Assembly: GCF_003464595.1 (NCBI RefSeq)
Contig: NZ_QRZF01000001.1
Span: 558,001-622,000 of the forward strand
DNA length: 64,000 bases
Direction of reading: 5' to 3'
From: Bacteroides intestinalis
GTDB taxonomy: Bacteria > Bacteroidota > Bacteroidia > Bacteroidales > Bacteroidaceae
The translations under genes were made by a program, and so were the position numbers. This document shows positions 1 to 8,917 of the stretch, piece after piece; position 1 is the stretch's first letter, and each line of letters begins with the position of its first letter. The notes under the pieces were generated by a model. It saw only the letters and a list, made by a program, of their open reading frames with translations, was not told the DNA's origin and searched no databases.

Positions 1-1181
1 GATATACCCTGCGCTGGGCAGTAGAGTGCGACGGAAAAGCAGTACAAGGAGGTGAAATGGACTTCCCCGTAATCACTCCGGGAAGCTCTGCCAATATAGA
101 ATTACCCTTGAAAGCATTGCCCGCCGACAGTAAGGAATACTTCCTGACTCTGCGTGCATTCACCAAGCATGAAGCTCCGCTGATACCGAAAGGACATGAA
201 GTGGCCATCGAGCAATGGATACTCCCCACAACTCAAATCGCCGGAAAGGTTCAGCCCGCCAACAGTTCACTGGCAATAGACCGGAATAACGAAGCGATCA
301 CACTGAAAGGAAACAACTTCCAGATAGCCTTCTCTGCCCAAAACGGTGAGATGACAGAACTGAGCTACCATGGAAAGAATCTGATTAAAGAGGGATTACA
401 ACCCAACTTCTGGCGTCCGTTGACGGACAACGATATTCCTAATGGACATCTCAATCGCTGTGCCACCTGGAAGACTGCCGGAAAGGATGCCAAACTGAAG
501 AATCTGGAAGTTACAGAGAAACAGCACATTGTCATTGTAACGGCTACTTATAAGATGGAGGCGCAAGGCTCTACATTGCAAACAATCTATGACATTCATC
601 CTGACGGTGCCGTCCGGGTGAGCATGCACTTCACCCCGGGCAAACAGGCGCTGAATGAAATGCCTCGTCTGGGTATGCGTATGATACTTCCGGCAGAATA
701 TGAAATGATGTCCTGGCTGGGACGCGGTCCGCAGGAAAACTATGCAGACCGGAAGACAGGAGCATTAGTAGGCCTGTATAATGCTACGGTTTGGGAACAA
801 TTTCATCCGTATGTACGTGCTCAGGAAACGGCCAATCACTGTGATGTGCGTTGGGTTGCCCTGCGCAATGTTGCCGGAGAAGGTTTGCTGGTAACCGGAG
901 AAGAGCCTCTGAGCGTAAGTGCCTGGAACTTTCCGATGGAAGACATCGAATATCGTCCTTCGCAGATAGAACGCCGTCATGGAGGAAGTATCCTGAAAAA
1001 GGATATAATTTGGCTAAACATCGATCATCAGCAGATGGGTGTGGGTGGTGACAATACCTGGGGAGCACAGGTACATCCCGAATACACCATCACGCCACAC
1101 GAATGGAAATACAGTTTCACACTGCAACCGCTCGGAGCAAAGGATGATGCGACCGAACAGGCTCATAAATGTTGGTTCTAA
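1..1181 (+). CDS. GH2 beta-galactosidase, C-terminal part (gene starts before the window)
   Basis: The reading frame is open from base 3 through the first internal ATG at 57, so this is the 3' end of a longer gene. About 392 residues are visible. They match the C-terminal beta-sandwich (Bgal small chain) of LacZ-type GH2 beta-galactosidases: WRPLTDNDIPNG, then RGPQENYADRKTGA, EQFHPYVRAQETAN and DVRW, and near the end a GGDNTWGAQVHPEY segment that corresponds to the LacZ loop shaping the active site. The catalytic TIM barrel and its two glutamates lie upstream and cannot be seen. The product would hydrolyse terminal beta-galactosides, probably in the periplasm. A GH63-type gene follows 42 bp downstream on the same strand, so the two are likely co-transcribed in a glycan-degradation locus. 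Confidence 0.9.
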   Translation, partial: YTLRWAVECDGKAVQGGEMDFPVITPGSSANIELPLKALPADSKEYFLTLRAFTKHEAPLIPKGHEVAIEQWILPTTQIAGKVQPANSSLAIDRNNEAITLKGNNFQIAFSAQNGEMTELSYHGKNLIKEGLQPNFWRPLTDNDIPNGHLNRCATWKTAGKDAKLKNLEVTEKQHIVIVTATYKMEAQGSTLQTIYDIHPDGAVRVSMHFTPGKQALNEMPRLGMRMILPAEYEMMSWLGRGPQENYADRKTGALVGLYNATVWEQFHPYVRAQETANHCDVRWVALRNVAGEGLLVTGEEPLSVSAWNFPMEDIEYRPSQIERRHGGSILKKDIIWLNIDHQQMGVGGDNTWGAQVHPEYTITPHEWKYSFTLQPLGAKDDATEQAHKCWF

Positions 1182-1223
1182 GCGATTCTGATTGAAAAAA
1201 AACCATTAATTATAAATTAGATC

Positions 1224-3152
1224 ATGCGACATAAGTTTATACACATTATTTGTTTTACTCTGCTGGTTGCAGGCATCGCCGCCTGCACTCCCGGCAGCAA
1301 AAACACTGCGGAGAAGCGGTATACATTCAATAATATACTGGATATTGCCTACACTCCCGATACCTTGCACCGCTGCTACGGCTGGTTCACAGATGCCGGC
1401 TCGTGGATGGGCTTCACCCTTCCCGAGAAAGAGAACTGGGTAAACGGTTTCTGCGGTCCGTTCAGTCTGGATATGTTCCGCCGCCAGTGGATGGCACAAT
1501 CCGCTGTTACGGTAGGTTTTAGTAAGAAAGCCGCGGATACCTTTGTGCCCGATTCCACCTGTTACTATCCCGGAGAACTGTATATGTCCGCCCATTCCGG
1601 AAATGAAACTGTCACCCAGCGACTTAACTTTGTAAGTGCTTCCACCGCATTGCTTCGTATAGAAGTCGACAAGGCGGAAGAACTGATGCTGACCAGCAGC
1701 CAATGGGGAAAGAACGTAACCGTAAGTGTAGAGCAGAACTCCGTAATAGCCCGCCATCCCAGCGGAGAAAGCGTAACTGTAACGTTTACTCCCGATGTGG
1801 TACTTACCGGAACTGATAATAACTACACCGCCCTTATCCATACCTCCAAGTATCCCGTGAATGTAGCCATTTCCTTCTTCACCTCCGAAAAGGATATGAC
1901 AGCCGGACTACAGAATCTTCCCAACCTGCTCAACAATCCCGAAAAAGCATTGCAAGCCAATGCCGAACGTTGGGAGGGATACCTGACGAAGATACTGCGT
2001 ACCGACATGAAACCCGAATATGACCGCATCGCCGTAAAAGCCGTAACCACTCTTATCTCCAACTGGCGCACCCACCGCGGTGGTCTGTTGCACGAGGGAA
2101 TCGTTCCAAGCCATGCAGTTGGCTACTTTGTAGGCTTCTGGGCATGGGACAGTTGGCGTTTCAGTGCCGGAACTGCCAAGTTCGATCCCGAGCTGGCAAA
2201 GAATAACATCCGCGCCATGTTCGATTATCAACAACCGGACGGCATGATTATTGACTGTATCTACACCGATCCATCCGAAAACAATGCACGCGACAGCAAA
2301 CCGCCTTTGGTATGCTGGGCTGTAGATGAAATCTTTACGCATACTGGTGATACGGCTTTCGTTGCCGAAATGTATCCGCAACTGCTTTCTTATTATAAGT
2401 GGTGGTATCAGAAACGCGACCATAATCATAATGGCATGTGCGAATACGGCGCTACAGACGGCACTCTGGAAGCGGCAGCCTGGGAAAGCGGTATGGACAA
2501 TGCCATCCGTTTTGACGATGCCGTGATGCTGAGGAACGACGGAAGCGAGGATGCCTGGAGCATGGATCAGGAAAGTGTAGACTTGAACGCCTACCTGGCA
2601 CTGGAATGTAAGTTACTGAAGAAGTTTGCCGGATTACTAAATGTCTCATTCGATGCTCCCGACTATAGCAATAAAGTAGCCGACTATTTCTTTGATCCCA
2701 AACTCAACTTCTTTTTCGACCGCCGCCTGAAGGATGGTTCATTTATTGAAGAACCGGGATGCGAAGCCTATACTCCGTTGTGGACACAGATTGCCACGCA
2801 AGAACAGGTAGACAAGATGTTACCCATGCTTCAGAACACAGCGAAGTTCTCAACGTACATCCCCTTCCCCACCATTGCCGCAGATAATCCCAAGTACAAC
2901 CCACGCGGCTACTGGCGTGGTCCTATCTGGCTGGACCAAACTTACTTTGCCATCCGCGGACTCCGTAACTACGGTTATCATAAGCTCGCCGACGAATACA
3001 CCATGCAAGTATTCGACCGCCTTAACGGACTGAAAGAAGGAGCGCCCATCCACGAGAACTACGGCACTCACACCGGAGAGCGGCTGAAAGCACCACACTT
3101 TAGTTGGAGTTCATCCCATCTATTGATGATGTACGATGATTACGGGAAGTAA
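1224..3152 (+). CDS. GH63-type glycoside hydrolase lipoprotein (MGH1-like alpha-glycosidase)
   Basis: This 642-residue protein starts with a lipoprotein signal ending AGIAAC, with the cysteine at residue 21, so it should be anchored to a membrane facing the periplasm or outside. The C-terminal two thirds has the (alpha/alpha)6-barrel signatures of GH63 and mannosylglycerate-hydrolase-like enzymes: FWAWDSWRFSAG, FDYQQPDGM, WESGMDNAIRFDD (the aspartate matches the general acid of the E. coli YgjK type), YWRGPIWLDQ, and near the end HENYGTHTGE (the glutamate matches the general base) followed by FSWSSSHLL. The N-terminal part is a beta-sandwich region typical of the family. Substrate cannot be read from sequence; alpha-glucosides or alpha-mannosides are family options. 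It lies 42 bp after a GH2 gene and ends at a strong terminator. Confidence 0.85.
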   Translation: MRHKFIHIICFTLLVAGIAACTPGSKNTAEKRYTFNNILDIAYTPDTLHRCYGWFTDAGSWMGFTLPEKENWVNGFCGPFSLDMFRRQWMAQSAVTVGFSKKAADTFVPDSTCYYPGELYMSAHSGNETVTQRLNFVSASTALLRIEVDKAEELMLTSSQWGKNVTVSVEQNSVIARHPSGESVTVTFTPDVVLTGTDNNYTALIHTSKYPVNVAISFFTSEKDMTAGLQNLPNLLNNPEKALQANAERWEGYLTKILRTDMKPEYDRIAVKAVTTLISNWRTHRGGLLHEGIVPSHAVGYFVGFWAWDSWRFSAGTAKFDPELAKNNIRAMFDYQQPDGMIIDCIYTDPSENNARDSKPPLVCWAVDEIFTHTGDTAFVAEMYPQLLSYYKWWYQKRDHNHNGMCEYGATDGTLEAAAWESGMDNAIRFDDAVMLRNDGSEDAWSMDQESVDLNAYLALECKLLKKFAGLLNVSFDAPDYSNKVADYFFDPKLNFFFDRRLKDGSFIEEPGCEAYTPLWTQIATQEQVDKMLPMLQNTAKFSTYIPFPTIAADNPKYNPRGYWRGPIWLDQTYFAIRGLRNYGYHKLADEYTMQVFDRLNGLKEGAPIHENYGTHTGERLKAPHFSWSSSHLLMMYDDYGK

Positions 3153-3171
3153 TTTCTGTTCCCATTAAAGA

Positions 3172-3205
3172 AAACGCCCGTTTCCATTAAGGAAAACGGG
3201 CGTTT
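3172..3205. terminator. Bidirectional intrinsic terminator between convergent genes
   Basis: The arms AAACGCCCGTTTCC and GGAAAACGGGCGTTT fold into a long GC-rich hairpin with one bulge and a short ATTAA loop. A-rich and T-rich flanks occur on both sides. It sits in the 72-bp gap between the GH63-type gene on + and the pyrophosphatase gene on -, so it can end transcription from both directions. Confidence 0.85.
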
Positions 3206-3224
3206 CTATTAGGAAAAATTGCCA

Positions 3225-5432
3225 TTACTGAAAGAGGCTCCAAGTAACCGTCAGCCCCGCCATCACGATAGCTACCATACTCATCAGTTTGATAAGGATA
3301 TTCAAACTCGGACCGGAAGTATCTTTAAACGGATCACCTACCGTATCGCCTACCACAGTGGCTTTATGTACTTCGCTACCCTTACCGCCGAAGTTTCCTT
3401 CTTCCACATATTTCTTTGCATTATCCCATGCACCGCCCGCATTCGCCATAAAGATAGCAAGAACGAAGCCACTACTCAATCCACCGATCAGCAAACCCAG
3501 AACACCGGGAACGCCAAAGATAAGTCCCGTTGCAATCGGAGCTATAATGGCTATCAGCGAAGGAACTACCATCTCACGCTGTGCTCCTTTTGTAGAAATC
3601 TCTACACAACGTTCGTAGTCCGGTTCTGTCTCACCAGTAAGGATACCCTTGATTTCACGGAACTGGCGGCGTACTTCATCCACCATGTGAGCAGCAGCAC
3701 GACCAACAGCGTTCATTGTCAGTCCGCAGAAAAGGAATGCCATCATACTACCCAGGAACATACCCGAAAGCACCTTCGGATTCATCAATGTCACATCATA
3801 ATGGTGCATAAAGTCGAAGAAGGTGGCATCTTGAAGAGCCACTGTATCTCCATGAGGAAGAGTTAGCTCTGTGGTTCCCAAACGAGTCAGTCCGATACGG
3901 ATTTCTTCAATATAAGAAGCAAGCAAAGCAAGTCCTGTAAGTGCGGCCGAACCAATAGCAAAGCCCTTTCCAGTAGCAGCAGTAGTGTTCCCCAAAGAGT
4001 CGAGGGCATCCGTACGTTTACGTACTTCTGCACCCAGACCTGCCATTTCAGCATTACCACCGGCATTATCGGCAATAGGGCCGTAAGCATCCGTAGCAAG
4101 AGTGATACCCAAAGTGGAAAGCATACCTACAGCAGCAATACCAATACCGTAAAGTCCCATACCTACATTATTGAAATCAAATCCTGATGCAAACAGATAG
4201 GAAGCGATGATACCTATTACCACAGCAACCACTGGAATCGCGGTAGACAACATACCCAAACCGATACCGGAGATAATCACCGTCGCCGGGCCAGTCTTTC
4301 CGCTTTCGCTCAACTTCTGGGTAGGACGGTAAGATTGAGAAGTATAATATTCCGTAGAACGTCCGATAATGATACCGACTACCAAACCAACTATAACGGC
4401 ACAAGATATCCACATCCAGTTATCAAGTTTCAATAGCCAAAGAATAAAGAAGGTAGCCACTACAATCAGTACGGAACTCAGATTCGTACCGAAAGCCAAC
4501 GAAGCAAGCAGATCTTTCATCTTCGCATTTTCTTTAGTACGCACTGCGAATATACCGATAATAGAAAGAAGGATACCTACGGCAGCAATCAGCATCGGAG
4601 CAATAACTGCTTTGAACTGCATGGCCGTATCTCCCGTATGGATAAAGGCAGCAGCACCCAGGGCGGCAGTTGCCAGGATGGAGCCACAATAACTTTCGTA
4701 AAGGTCGGCACCCATACCGGCTACATCGCCTACGTTGTCACCTACATTATCGGCAATCGTTGCAGGGTTGCGCGGATCATCTTCGGGAATACCGGCTTCA
4801 ACCTTACCTACCAGGTCGGCGCCTACATCGGCAGCCTTTGTATAAATACCTCCACCTACACGGGCAAAAAGTGCTTGTGTAGAAGCACCCATTCCGAAAG
4901 TAAGCATCGTGGTAGTGATAATACAGAGTTTATGAGTCGGAGTCAAAACATCTTCCGGAATAACCGCATTCAACAACAGGTACCAGAAAGAAATGTCGAG
5001 CAAGCCCAAGCCTACTACCACCAGTCCCATTACCGCACCACTACGGAAAGCAACGCGCAATCCTGCATTCAGTGAATTACGGGCAGCATTTGCCGTACGT
5101 GCCGAAGCATACGTTGCCGTCTTCATACCGAGGAATCCGGAAAGTCCGGAGAAGAAACCGCCCGTCAGGAAGGCAATCGGTACCCAACGATTCTGTACAT
5201 CAAAACCATAAGCCATAATAGCGAAAAGGATCACAAGTCCCAGAAATACCCAGCCAACTATCTTATACTGTTGTTTCAGATAAGACATCGCGCCTTTGCG
5301 CACGGCAGCGGCAATCTTTATCATTTGCGGAGTACCCTCACTCTCTTTCATCATTTGCTTATGGAAATAGTAAGCAAAGCAGAGAGCTAAAACGGAAGCG
5401 GCCGGAATCAGCCAGAAAAGCAAACTGTCCAT
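3225..5432 (-). CDS. hppA: Membrane-bound K+-dependent ion-pumping pyrophosphatase
   Basis: This is a full-length 735-residue integral membrane pyrophosphatase with about 16 predicted membrane helices. It couples PPi hydrolysis to export of Na+ and/or H+. The substrate-binding signatures are intact: an acidic loop around residues 202-236 containing [11 protein letters not shown] and [17 protein letters not shown], a second site with [13 protein letters not shown] near 455-467, and C-terminal [17 protein letters not shown]. The motif [10 protein letters not shown] at 481-490 has alanine at 485, where K+-independent enzymes have lysine, which marks the K+-dependent subfamily. A homologue from Bacteroides vulgatus is known to pump both Na+ and H+; whether this copy does so is inference. 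It is a single-gene unit with its own promoter upstream and a terminator at 3172-3205. Confidence 0.96.
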   Translation of the reverse strand: MDSLLFWLIPAASVLALCFAYYFHKQMMKESEGTPQMIKIAAAVRKGAMSYLKQQYKIVGWVFLGLVILFAIMAYGFDVQNRWVPIAFLTGGFFSGLSGFLGMKTATYASARTANAARNSLNAGLRVAFRSGAVMGLVVVGLGLLDISFWYLLLNAVIPEDVLTPTHKLCIITTTMLTFGMGASTQALFARVGGGIYTKAADVGADLVGKVEAGIPEDDPRNPATIADNVGDNVGDVAGMGADLYESYCGSILATAALGAAAFIHTGDTAMQFKAVIAPMLIAAVGILLSIIGIFAVRTKENAKMKDLLASLAFGTNLSSVLIVVATFFILWLLKLDNWMWISCAVIVGLVVGIIIGRSTEYYTSQSYRPTQKLSESGKTGPATVIISGIGLGMLSTAIPVVAVVIGIIASYLFASGFDFNNVGMGLYGIGIAAVGMLSTLGITLATDAYGPIADNAGGNAEMAGLGAEVRKRTDALDSLGNTTAATGKGFAIGSAALTGLALLASYIEEIRIGLTRLGTTELTLPHGDTVALQDATFFDFMHHYDVTLMNPKVLSGMFLGSMMAFLFCGLTMNAVGRAAAHMVDEVRRQFREIKGILTGETEPDYERCVEISTKGAQREMVVPSLIAIIAPIATGLIFGVPGVLGLLIGGLSSGFVLAIFMANAGGAWDNAKKYVEEGNFGGKGSEVHKATVVGDTVGDPFKDTSGPSLNILIKLMSMVAIVMAGLTVTWSLFQ

Positions 5433-5466
5433 AGTGTTATTCGTATTAAAAGGTTGATTAAAAGTC

Positions 5467-5498
5467 TAAAAGTATTGATTTGAAATGAAATAAACAAA
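5467..5498 (-). promoter_or_regulatory. Putative promoter of the pyrophosphatase gene
   Basis: Read on the minus strand, TTTG is followed by a 20-bp spacer and TACTTTTA, close to the Bacteroides consensus TTTG-N19-TAnnTTTG. It ends about 35 bp before the hppA start codon. The last base of the -7 element deviates. Confidence 0.45.
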
Positions 5499-5644
5499 GG
5501 AATAAAAGAAAAATTACCGCACCAGCATCATCTTTCATTCACCCAACTTACTGGAACAAAAAAAGGGAAAAGTAATCATCAGCGATTATTCTCCCAAATA
5601 TTGATATGCAGAGGAAGGGCTTTCCGGCTCTCCCTCTATATTCA

Positions 5645-5965
5645 TTATTCTACTGTCACAGCCGTACCGCAAGCGGTTACCATCAGCATACTACCGCTTC
5701 CACCTACAGTTTCATAATCCAAATCCACGCCAATCACAGCATTGGCTCCAAGTGCCTTGGCATGTTCCTGCATTTCACGCAGGGCGATATCTTTCGCTTC
5801 GCGCAGCACTTCTTCATAAGAACCACTACGTCCGCCCACTACATCACGAATACTGGCAAAAAAGTCACGGAATACATTGGCACCGATAATCGTCTCACCT
5901 GAAACGATACCATAATAGCGGGTGATACGTCCACCCTCGATAGTTGGGGTTGTTGTTACTAACAT
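5645..5965 (-). CDS. YbjQ/UPF0145 family protein (heavy-metal-binding-like domain)
   Basis: This 106-residue protein matches the YbjQ family along its whole length. Features are an N-terminal beta-strand region ([10 protein letters not shown]), [20 protein letters not shown], a helix with [20 protein letters not shown], then [14 protein letters not shown] and a final strand. Family members form small homo-oligomeric rings; no enzymatic role is established and the metal-binding annotation rests on structure only. The start is supported by a purine-rich GGAGAAAG just upstream. A CCCTATT/AATAGGG inverted repeat (5997-6003 and 6013-6019) lies in the leader. It is a single-gene unit between hppA and a divergent small gene. 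Confidence 0.85.
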   Translation of the reverse strand: MLVTTTPTIEGGRITRYYGIVSGETIIGANVFRDFFASIRDVVGGRSGSYEEVLREAKDIALREMQEHAKALGANAVIGVDLDYETVGGSGSMLMVTACGTAVTVE

Positions 5966-6116
5966 AATCTTTCTCCATTTATTTAAGTTATTTGCACCCT
6001 ATTAGACGCACGAATAGGGCGGAAAGTTGCAGTGACGCCCCGTTTTATATCTCCTCATTATAATAAAAAAACAAAAAATAGAGAGCATCTATATATGAGC
6101 AGAGTCAACATTTATC

Positions 6117-6124
6117 TATCTTTG
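6117..6124 (+). promoter_or_regulatory. Bacteroides -7 promoter element
   Basis: TATCTTTG fits the -7 consensus TAnnTTTG exactly and lies 10 bp before the ATG of the small gene at 6135. No good -33 TTTG was found; TATG is at the right distance. Confidence 0.45.
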
Positions 6125-6134
6125 TACCGAAGAA

Positions 6135-6476
6135 ATGGAAACAAAGCATTTTATATTTAAAATAATGATGTATCTGGTAGTAGTGCTTTTTGCACTGCAA
6201 CCGGAAGATTATAATTCCTTTTCCGAAAATGAGCCTCCTTTTCTTTGCATTGAACAAAACGAACAGCATTCGCCCGAAGAGTTCAACGATGAAGCTGTTA
6301 TCTCCCGTACACTTTCTTTAAACCGTGCGCGTAAGCTCTGTGCAGAGATTACGACTACTTATACTTTCTCTACCGAGAACACTAATTTATATCAATATAG
6401 TGACGGTACTCAACCGCACAATCTCAGGAGCGTATATTCACCTGAACGTTCCCTACTCTGTATATATCGTCTTTAG
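6135..6476 (+). CDS. Small hypothetical protein with an N-terminal hydrophobic segment
   Basis: This 113-residue reading frame is not recognised as a known family. Residues 5-22 (FIFKIMMYLVVVLFALQ) form one hydrophobic segment that could be a signal anchor. The rest is polar, acidic in the middle (EEFNDE) and without clear motifs. Support for it being a gene: an exact TAnnTTTG promoter element sits just upstream, there is no competing gene on either strand, and it precedes the CNNM/CBS gene by 86 bp on the same strand. Against it: no similarity is recognised and the codon pattern is not strongly biased. It could be a lineage-specific membrane-associated protein or a transcribed leader ORF. 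Confidence 0.4.
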   Translation: METKHFIFKIMMYLVVVLFALQPEDYNSFSENEPPFLCIEQNEQHSPEEFNDEAVISRTLSLNRARKLCAEITTTYTFSTENTNLYQYSDGTQPHNLRSVYSPERSLLCIYRL

Positions 6477-6562
6477 CACAAGTCCTTCTATTACCGTATT
6501 TTTATATTTTATCCGGGCGAATCTTATATTCGTTCCGCTATGTCTAATTAATTAATTTATAT

Positions 6563-7606
6563 ATGGGACTTGTTTTATTATACTTAACCCTTGCATTAGC
6601 TTTATCATTTTTATGCTCCATTCTGGAAGCAGTTTTATTATCTACTCCAATGTCGTACATCTCCACTAAAGAGAAAACACATGGGAAAAGCGCTATTTTA
6701 TTAAAGAAGTTCAAACAAGATATCGACCGGCCTATTGCTGCCATATTATCCTTGAACACCATTGCCCATACCGTGGGTGCCGCCGGTGTAGGTGCCGAAG
6801 CAGTAAAGATATTCGGAGAAGCTTACTTCGGTGTAATCTCCGCCATACTGACTATCTTAATTCTCGTTCTCTCAGAGATCATTCCTAAAACGATAGGTGC
6901 CTGCTACTGGCGCACACTGGCACTTCCAGCAGCCCGTATCATCAATTTCCTTATTATCATCTGTTACCCCTTAGTGTGGCTGTCCGAACTGATTACCCGC
7001 CTTTTTTCTTCCGGCAAACAGGAATTATCCGTAAGCCGCGAAGAAGTTTCGGCCATGATTTCCATCGGAGTGGAAGAAGGTGTTTTCCAGATGAAAGAGA
7101 ACAAGATGATACAGAACCTCATTAAACTGGATAAAGTAAAGTCACAATCCATTATGACTCCCCGTACTGTGGTGGCAACAGCTCCTGAAAGTATGTCTCT
7201 GAAGGAATTCTATCAGGATGGAAAGTATAAGTTTTACTCTCGTATTCCTGTTTACAATGATAGTGAAGATTATATCACAGGATATGTATTGCGGCAAACT
7301 GTACTCGAAAAGTTAGCAGAGGACAGATTCGATATGTGCCTGAAGGATGTGGTCCGTCCCATCCTTTCTTGCCCGGAAAATAGTTCTGTTTCCACAGTTT
7401 GGGAACAAATGCTTGAAAAGAACGAGCATATTTCAATCTTGATTGATGAATATGGCTGCTTCTGGGGAATTGTCACAATGGAGGATATCATTGAAACAGC
7501 CTTAGGTTTTGAAATTGTGGATGAAAAAGACTCCGTAACGGATATGCAGAAGCTGGCACGGGATAAGTGGCAGAAGAAGCAGGCAGAAACGAAGATTAGT
7601 GATTAA
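6563..7606 (+). CDS. CNNM/HlyC-CorC family membrane protein with CBS domains
   Basis: The 347-residue protein has an N-terminal CNNM (DUF21) transmembrane domain of about 190 residues, with a hydrophobic first helix (LVLLYLTLALALSFLCSILE), the family segment LSLNTIAHTVGAAGVG and LVLSEIIPKTIGACYW. Two CBS domains follow, starting near SIMTPRTVVATAPESMS and ending near IDEYGCFWGIVTMEDIIE. The extra C-terminal CorC/HlyC domain of longer family members is missing; the protein ends soon after the CBS pair. Relatives are implicated in Mg2+ or Co2+ transport and in ion homeostasis; the old hemolysin label is not a reliable function. A 34-bp fold-back repeat starts inside its final codons and separates it from convergent sufS. 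Confidence 0.88.
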   Translation: MGLVLLYLTLALALSFLCSILEAVLLSTPMSYISTKEKTHGKSAILLKKFKQDIDRPIAAILSLNTIAHTVGAAGVGAEAVKIFGEAYFGVISAILTILILVLSEIIPKTIGACYWRTLALPAARIINFLIIICYPLVWLSELITRLFSSGKQELSVSREEVSAMISIGVEEGVFQMKENKMIQNLIKLDKVKSQSIMTPRTVVATAPESMSLKEFYQDGKYKFYSRIPVYNDSEDYITGYVLRQTVLEKLAEDRFDMCLKDVVRPILSCPENSSVSTVWEQMLEKNEHISILIDEYGCFWGIVTMEDIIETALGFEIVDEKDSVTDMQKLARDKWQKKQAETKISD

Positions 7607-7680
7607 GGGTTAGTGATAAGTGATTAGTGACAACCATCCCGCATGGCACTAATCACTTATCACTACCCCCTAATCACTAA
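7596..7680. repeat. 34-bp near-perfect inverted repeat between convergent genes
   Basis: The left arm (7596-7629) and right arm (7647-7680) are 34-base reverse complements with two mismatches and a 17-base loop. Each arm is built from short units such as TTAGTGAT and AAGTGATTAGTG. The left arm includes the stop codon of the CNNM gene and the right arm ends next to the sufS stop codon. It could act as a bidirectional terminator, but neither side has a good U-tract. Confidence 0.8.
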
Positions 7681-8895
7681 CTAGAACATCTTGCTGACAC
7701 GTTCGATACCTGCCACCAAAACATCTATTTCTTCTTTCGTATTATAGATTCCAAAGGAAGCACGCACTGTTCCTTCTATGCCGAGGCGTTGCATCAACGG
7801 TTGGGCACAATGGTGCCCTGTACGTACGGCAATGCCGAGACGATCGAGCAATGTGCCCATATCGAAGTGATGAATATCACCCACAAGGAAAGAGATGACA
7901 CTCCCTTTCTCTGCAGCTTCACCAAAGATGCGCATGCCAGGAATTGTTTTCAATCGCTGCGTGGCATATTCCGTCAATTCATGCTCATAAGCGGCAATCT
8001 TATCCATGCCAATGGCAGAAACATAATCGAGCGCTTTCGCCAGTCCCGTAGTACCGATATAATCAGGAGTACCGGCTTCGAACTTAAATGGCAATTCATT
8101 GAAGGTAGTACGTTCAAAAGATACATGCTTTATCATCTCACCGCCGCCTTGATAAGGGGGTAATTTATCCAGCCATTCTTCCTTTCCATAAAGCACGCCT
8201 ACACCGGTGGGAGCATACACTTTATGACCGGAGAATACAAGGAAATCAGCATTCAGCTCTTTCACGTCCACTGCCATATGAGGAATGGACTGTGCCGCAT
8301 CTACCAGAAAAGGTACATTATGGTTATGGGCAATCTTAATCATTTCCTTGATAGGATTGACCGTACCCAATACATTGGAGACATGTACCACACTGACAAT
8401 CTTCGTTCTATCAGTAAAAAGTTTCTCGTATTCATCCATCAGAAGTTCACCGCGGTCGTTCATTGGGATAACCTTCAGGTTGATACGCTTCCGTTCAGCC
8501 AGCAGTTGCCAAGGCACAATGTTACTATGATGTTCCATTACTGAAACAATCACTTCATCACCCGGACTCAGGAATTCTTCACCGAAACTGGATGCCAACA
8601 AATTGATGCTTTCCGTGGTTCCCCGTGTGAATACGATTTCATTTATAGAACCGGCATTGATGAACTTCCGCACTGTTTCGCGACTTGCCTCGTGCAGTTC
8701 CGTTGCCTGTTGCGACAGAAAGTGTACACCACGATGCACATTGGCATTGACAGAATAATATTCATCCGTTATTGCATCCACCACACAACGCGGTTTCTGT
8801 GTCGTCGCCCCATTATCCAAATAGACTAATGGTTTGCCGTACACTTCACGGGAAAGTATGGGAAAATCGGCTCTTATCTTTTGAATATCATACAT
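7681..8895 (-). CDS. sufS: SufS cysteine desulfurase
   Basis: This PLP-dependent enzyme takes sulfur from cysteine and passes it to the SufBCD scaffold for Fe-S cluster assembly in the cytoplasm. I choose the ATG at 8895 (404 residues, MYDIQKIRADFPIL) because family alignment begins there and it lies 22 bp after the sufD stop. An upstream in-frame ATG at 8934 would overlap sufD and add a non-conserved tail. The PLP lysine is in FSGHKVYAPTGVG (K225) and the catalytic cysteine in VRTGHHCAQP (C363), the group II desulfurase arrangement. Other conserved parts are LDNGATTQKP, the SVMEHHSNIVPW segment and FEAGTPD. It is the last gene of the rimP-nusA-infB-cvpA-suf operon. Confidence 0.96.
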   Translation of the reverse strand: MYDIQKIRADFPILSREVYGKPLVYLDNGATTQKPRCVVDAITDEYYSVNANVHRGVHFLSQQATELHEASRETVRKFINAGSINEIVFTRGTTESINLLASSFGEEFLSPGDEVIVSVMEHHSNIVPWQLLAERKRINLKVIPMNDRGELLMDEYEKLFTDRTKIVSVVHVSNVLGTVNPIKEMIKIAHNHNVPFLVDAAQSIPHMAVDVKELNADFLVFSGHKVYAPTGVGVLYGKEEWLDKLPPYQGGGEMIKHVSFERTTFNELPFKFEAGTPDYIGTTGLAKALDYVSAIGMDKIAAYEHELTEYATQRLKTIPGMRIFGEAAEKGSVISFLVGDIHHFDMGTLLDRLGIAVRTGHHCAQPLMQRLGIEGTVRASFGIYNTKEEIDVLVAGIERVSKMF

Positions 8896-8917
8896 GTTGT
8901 TTAGTATTAATATATTC

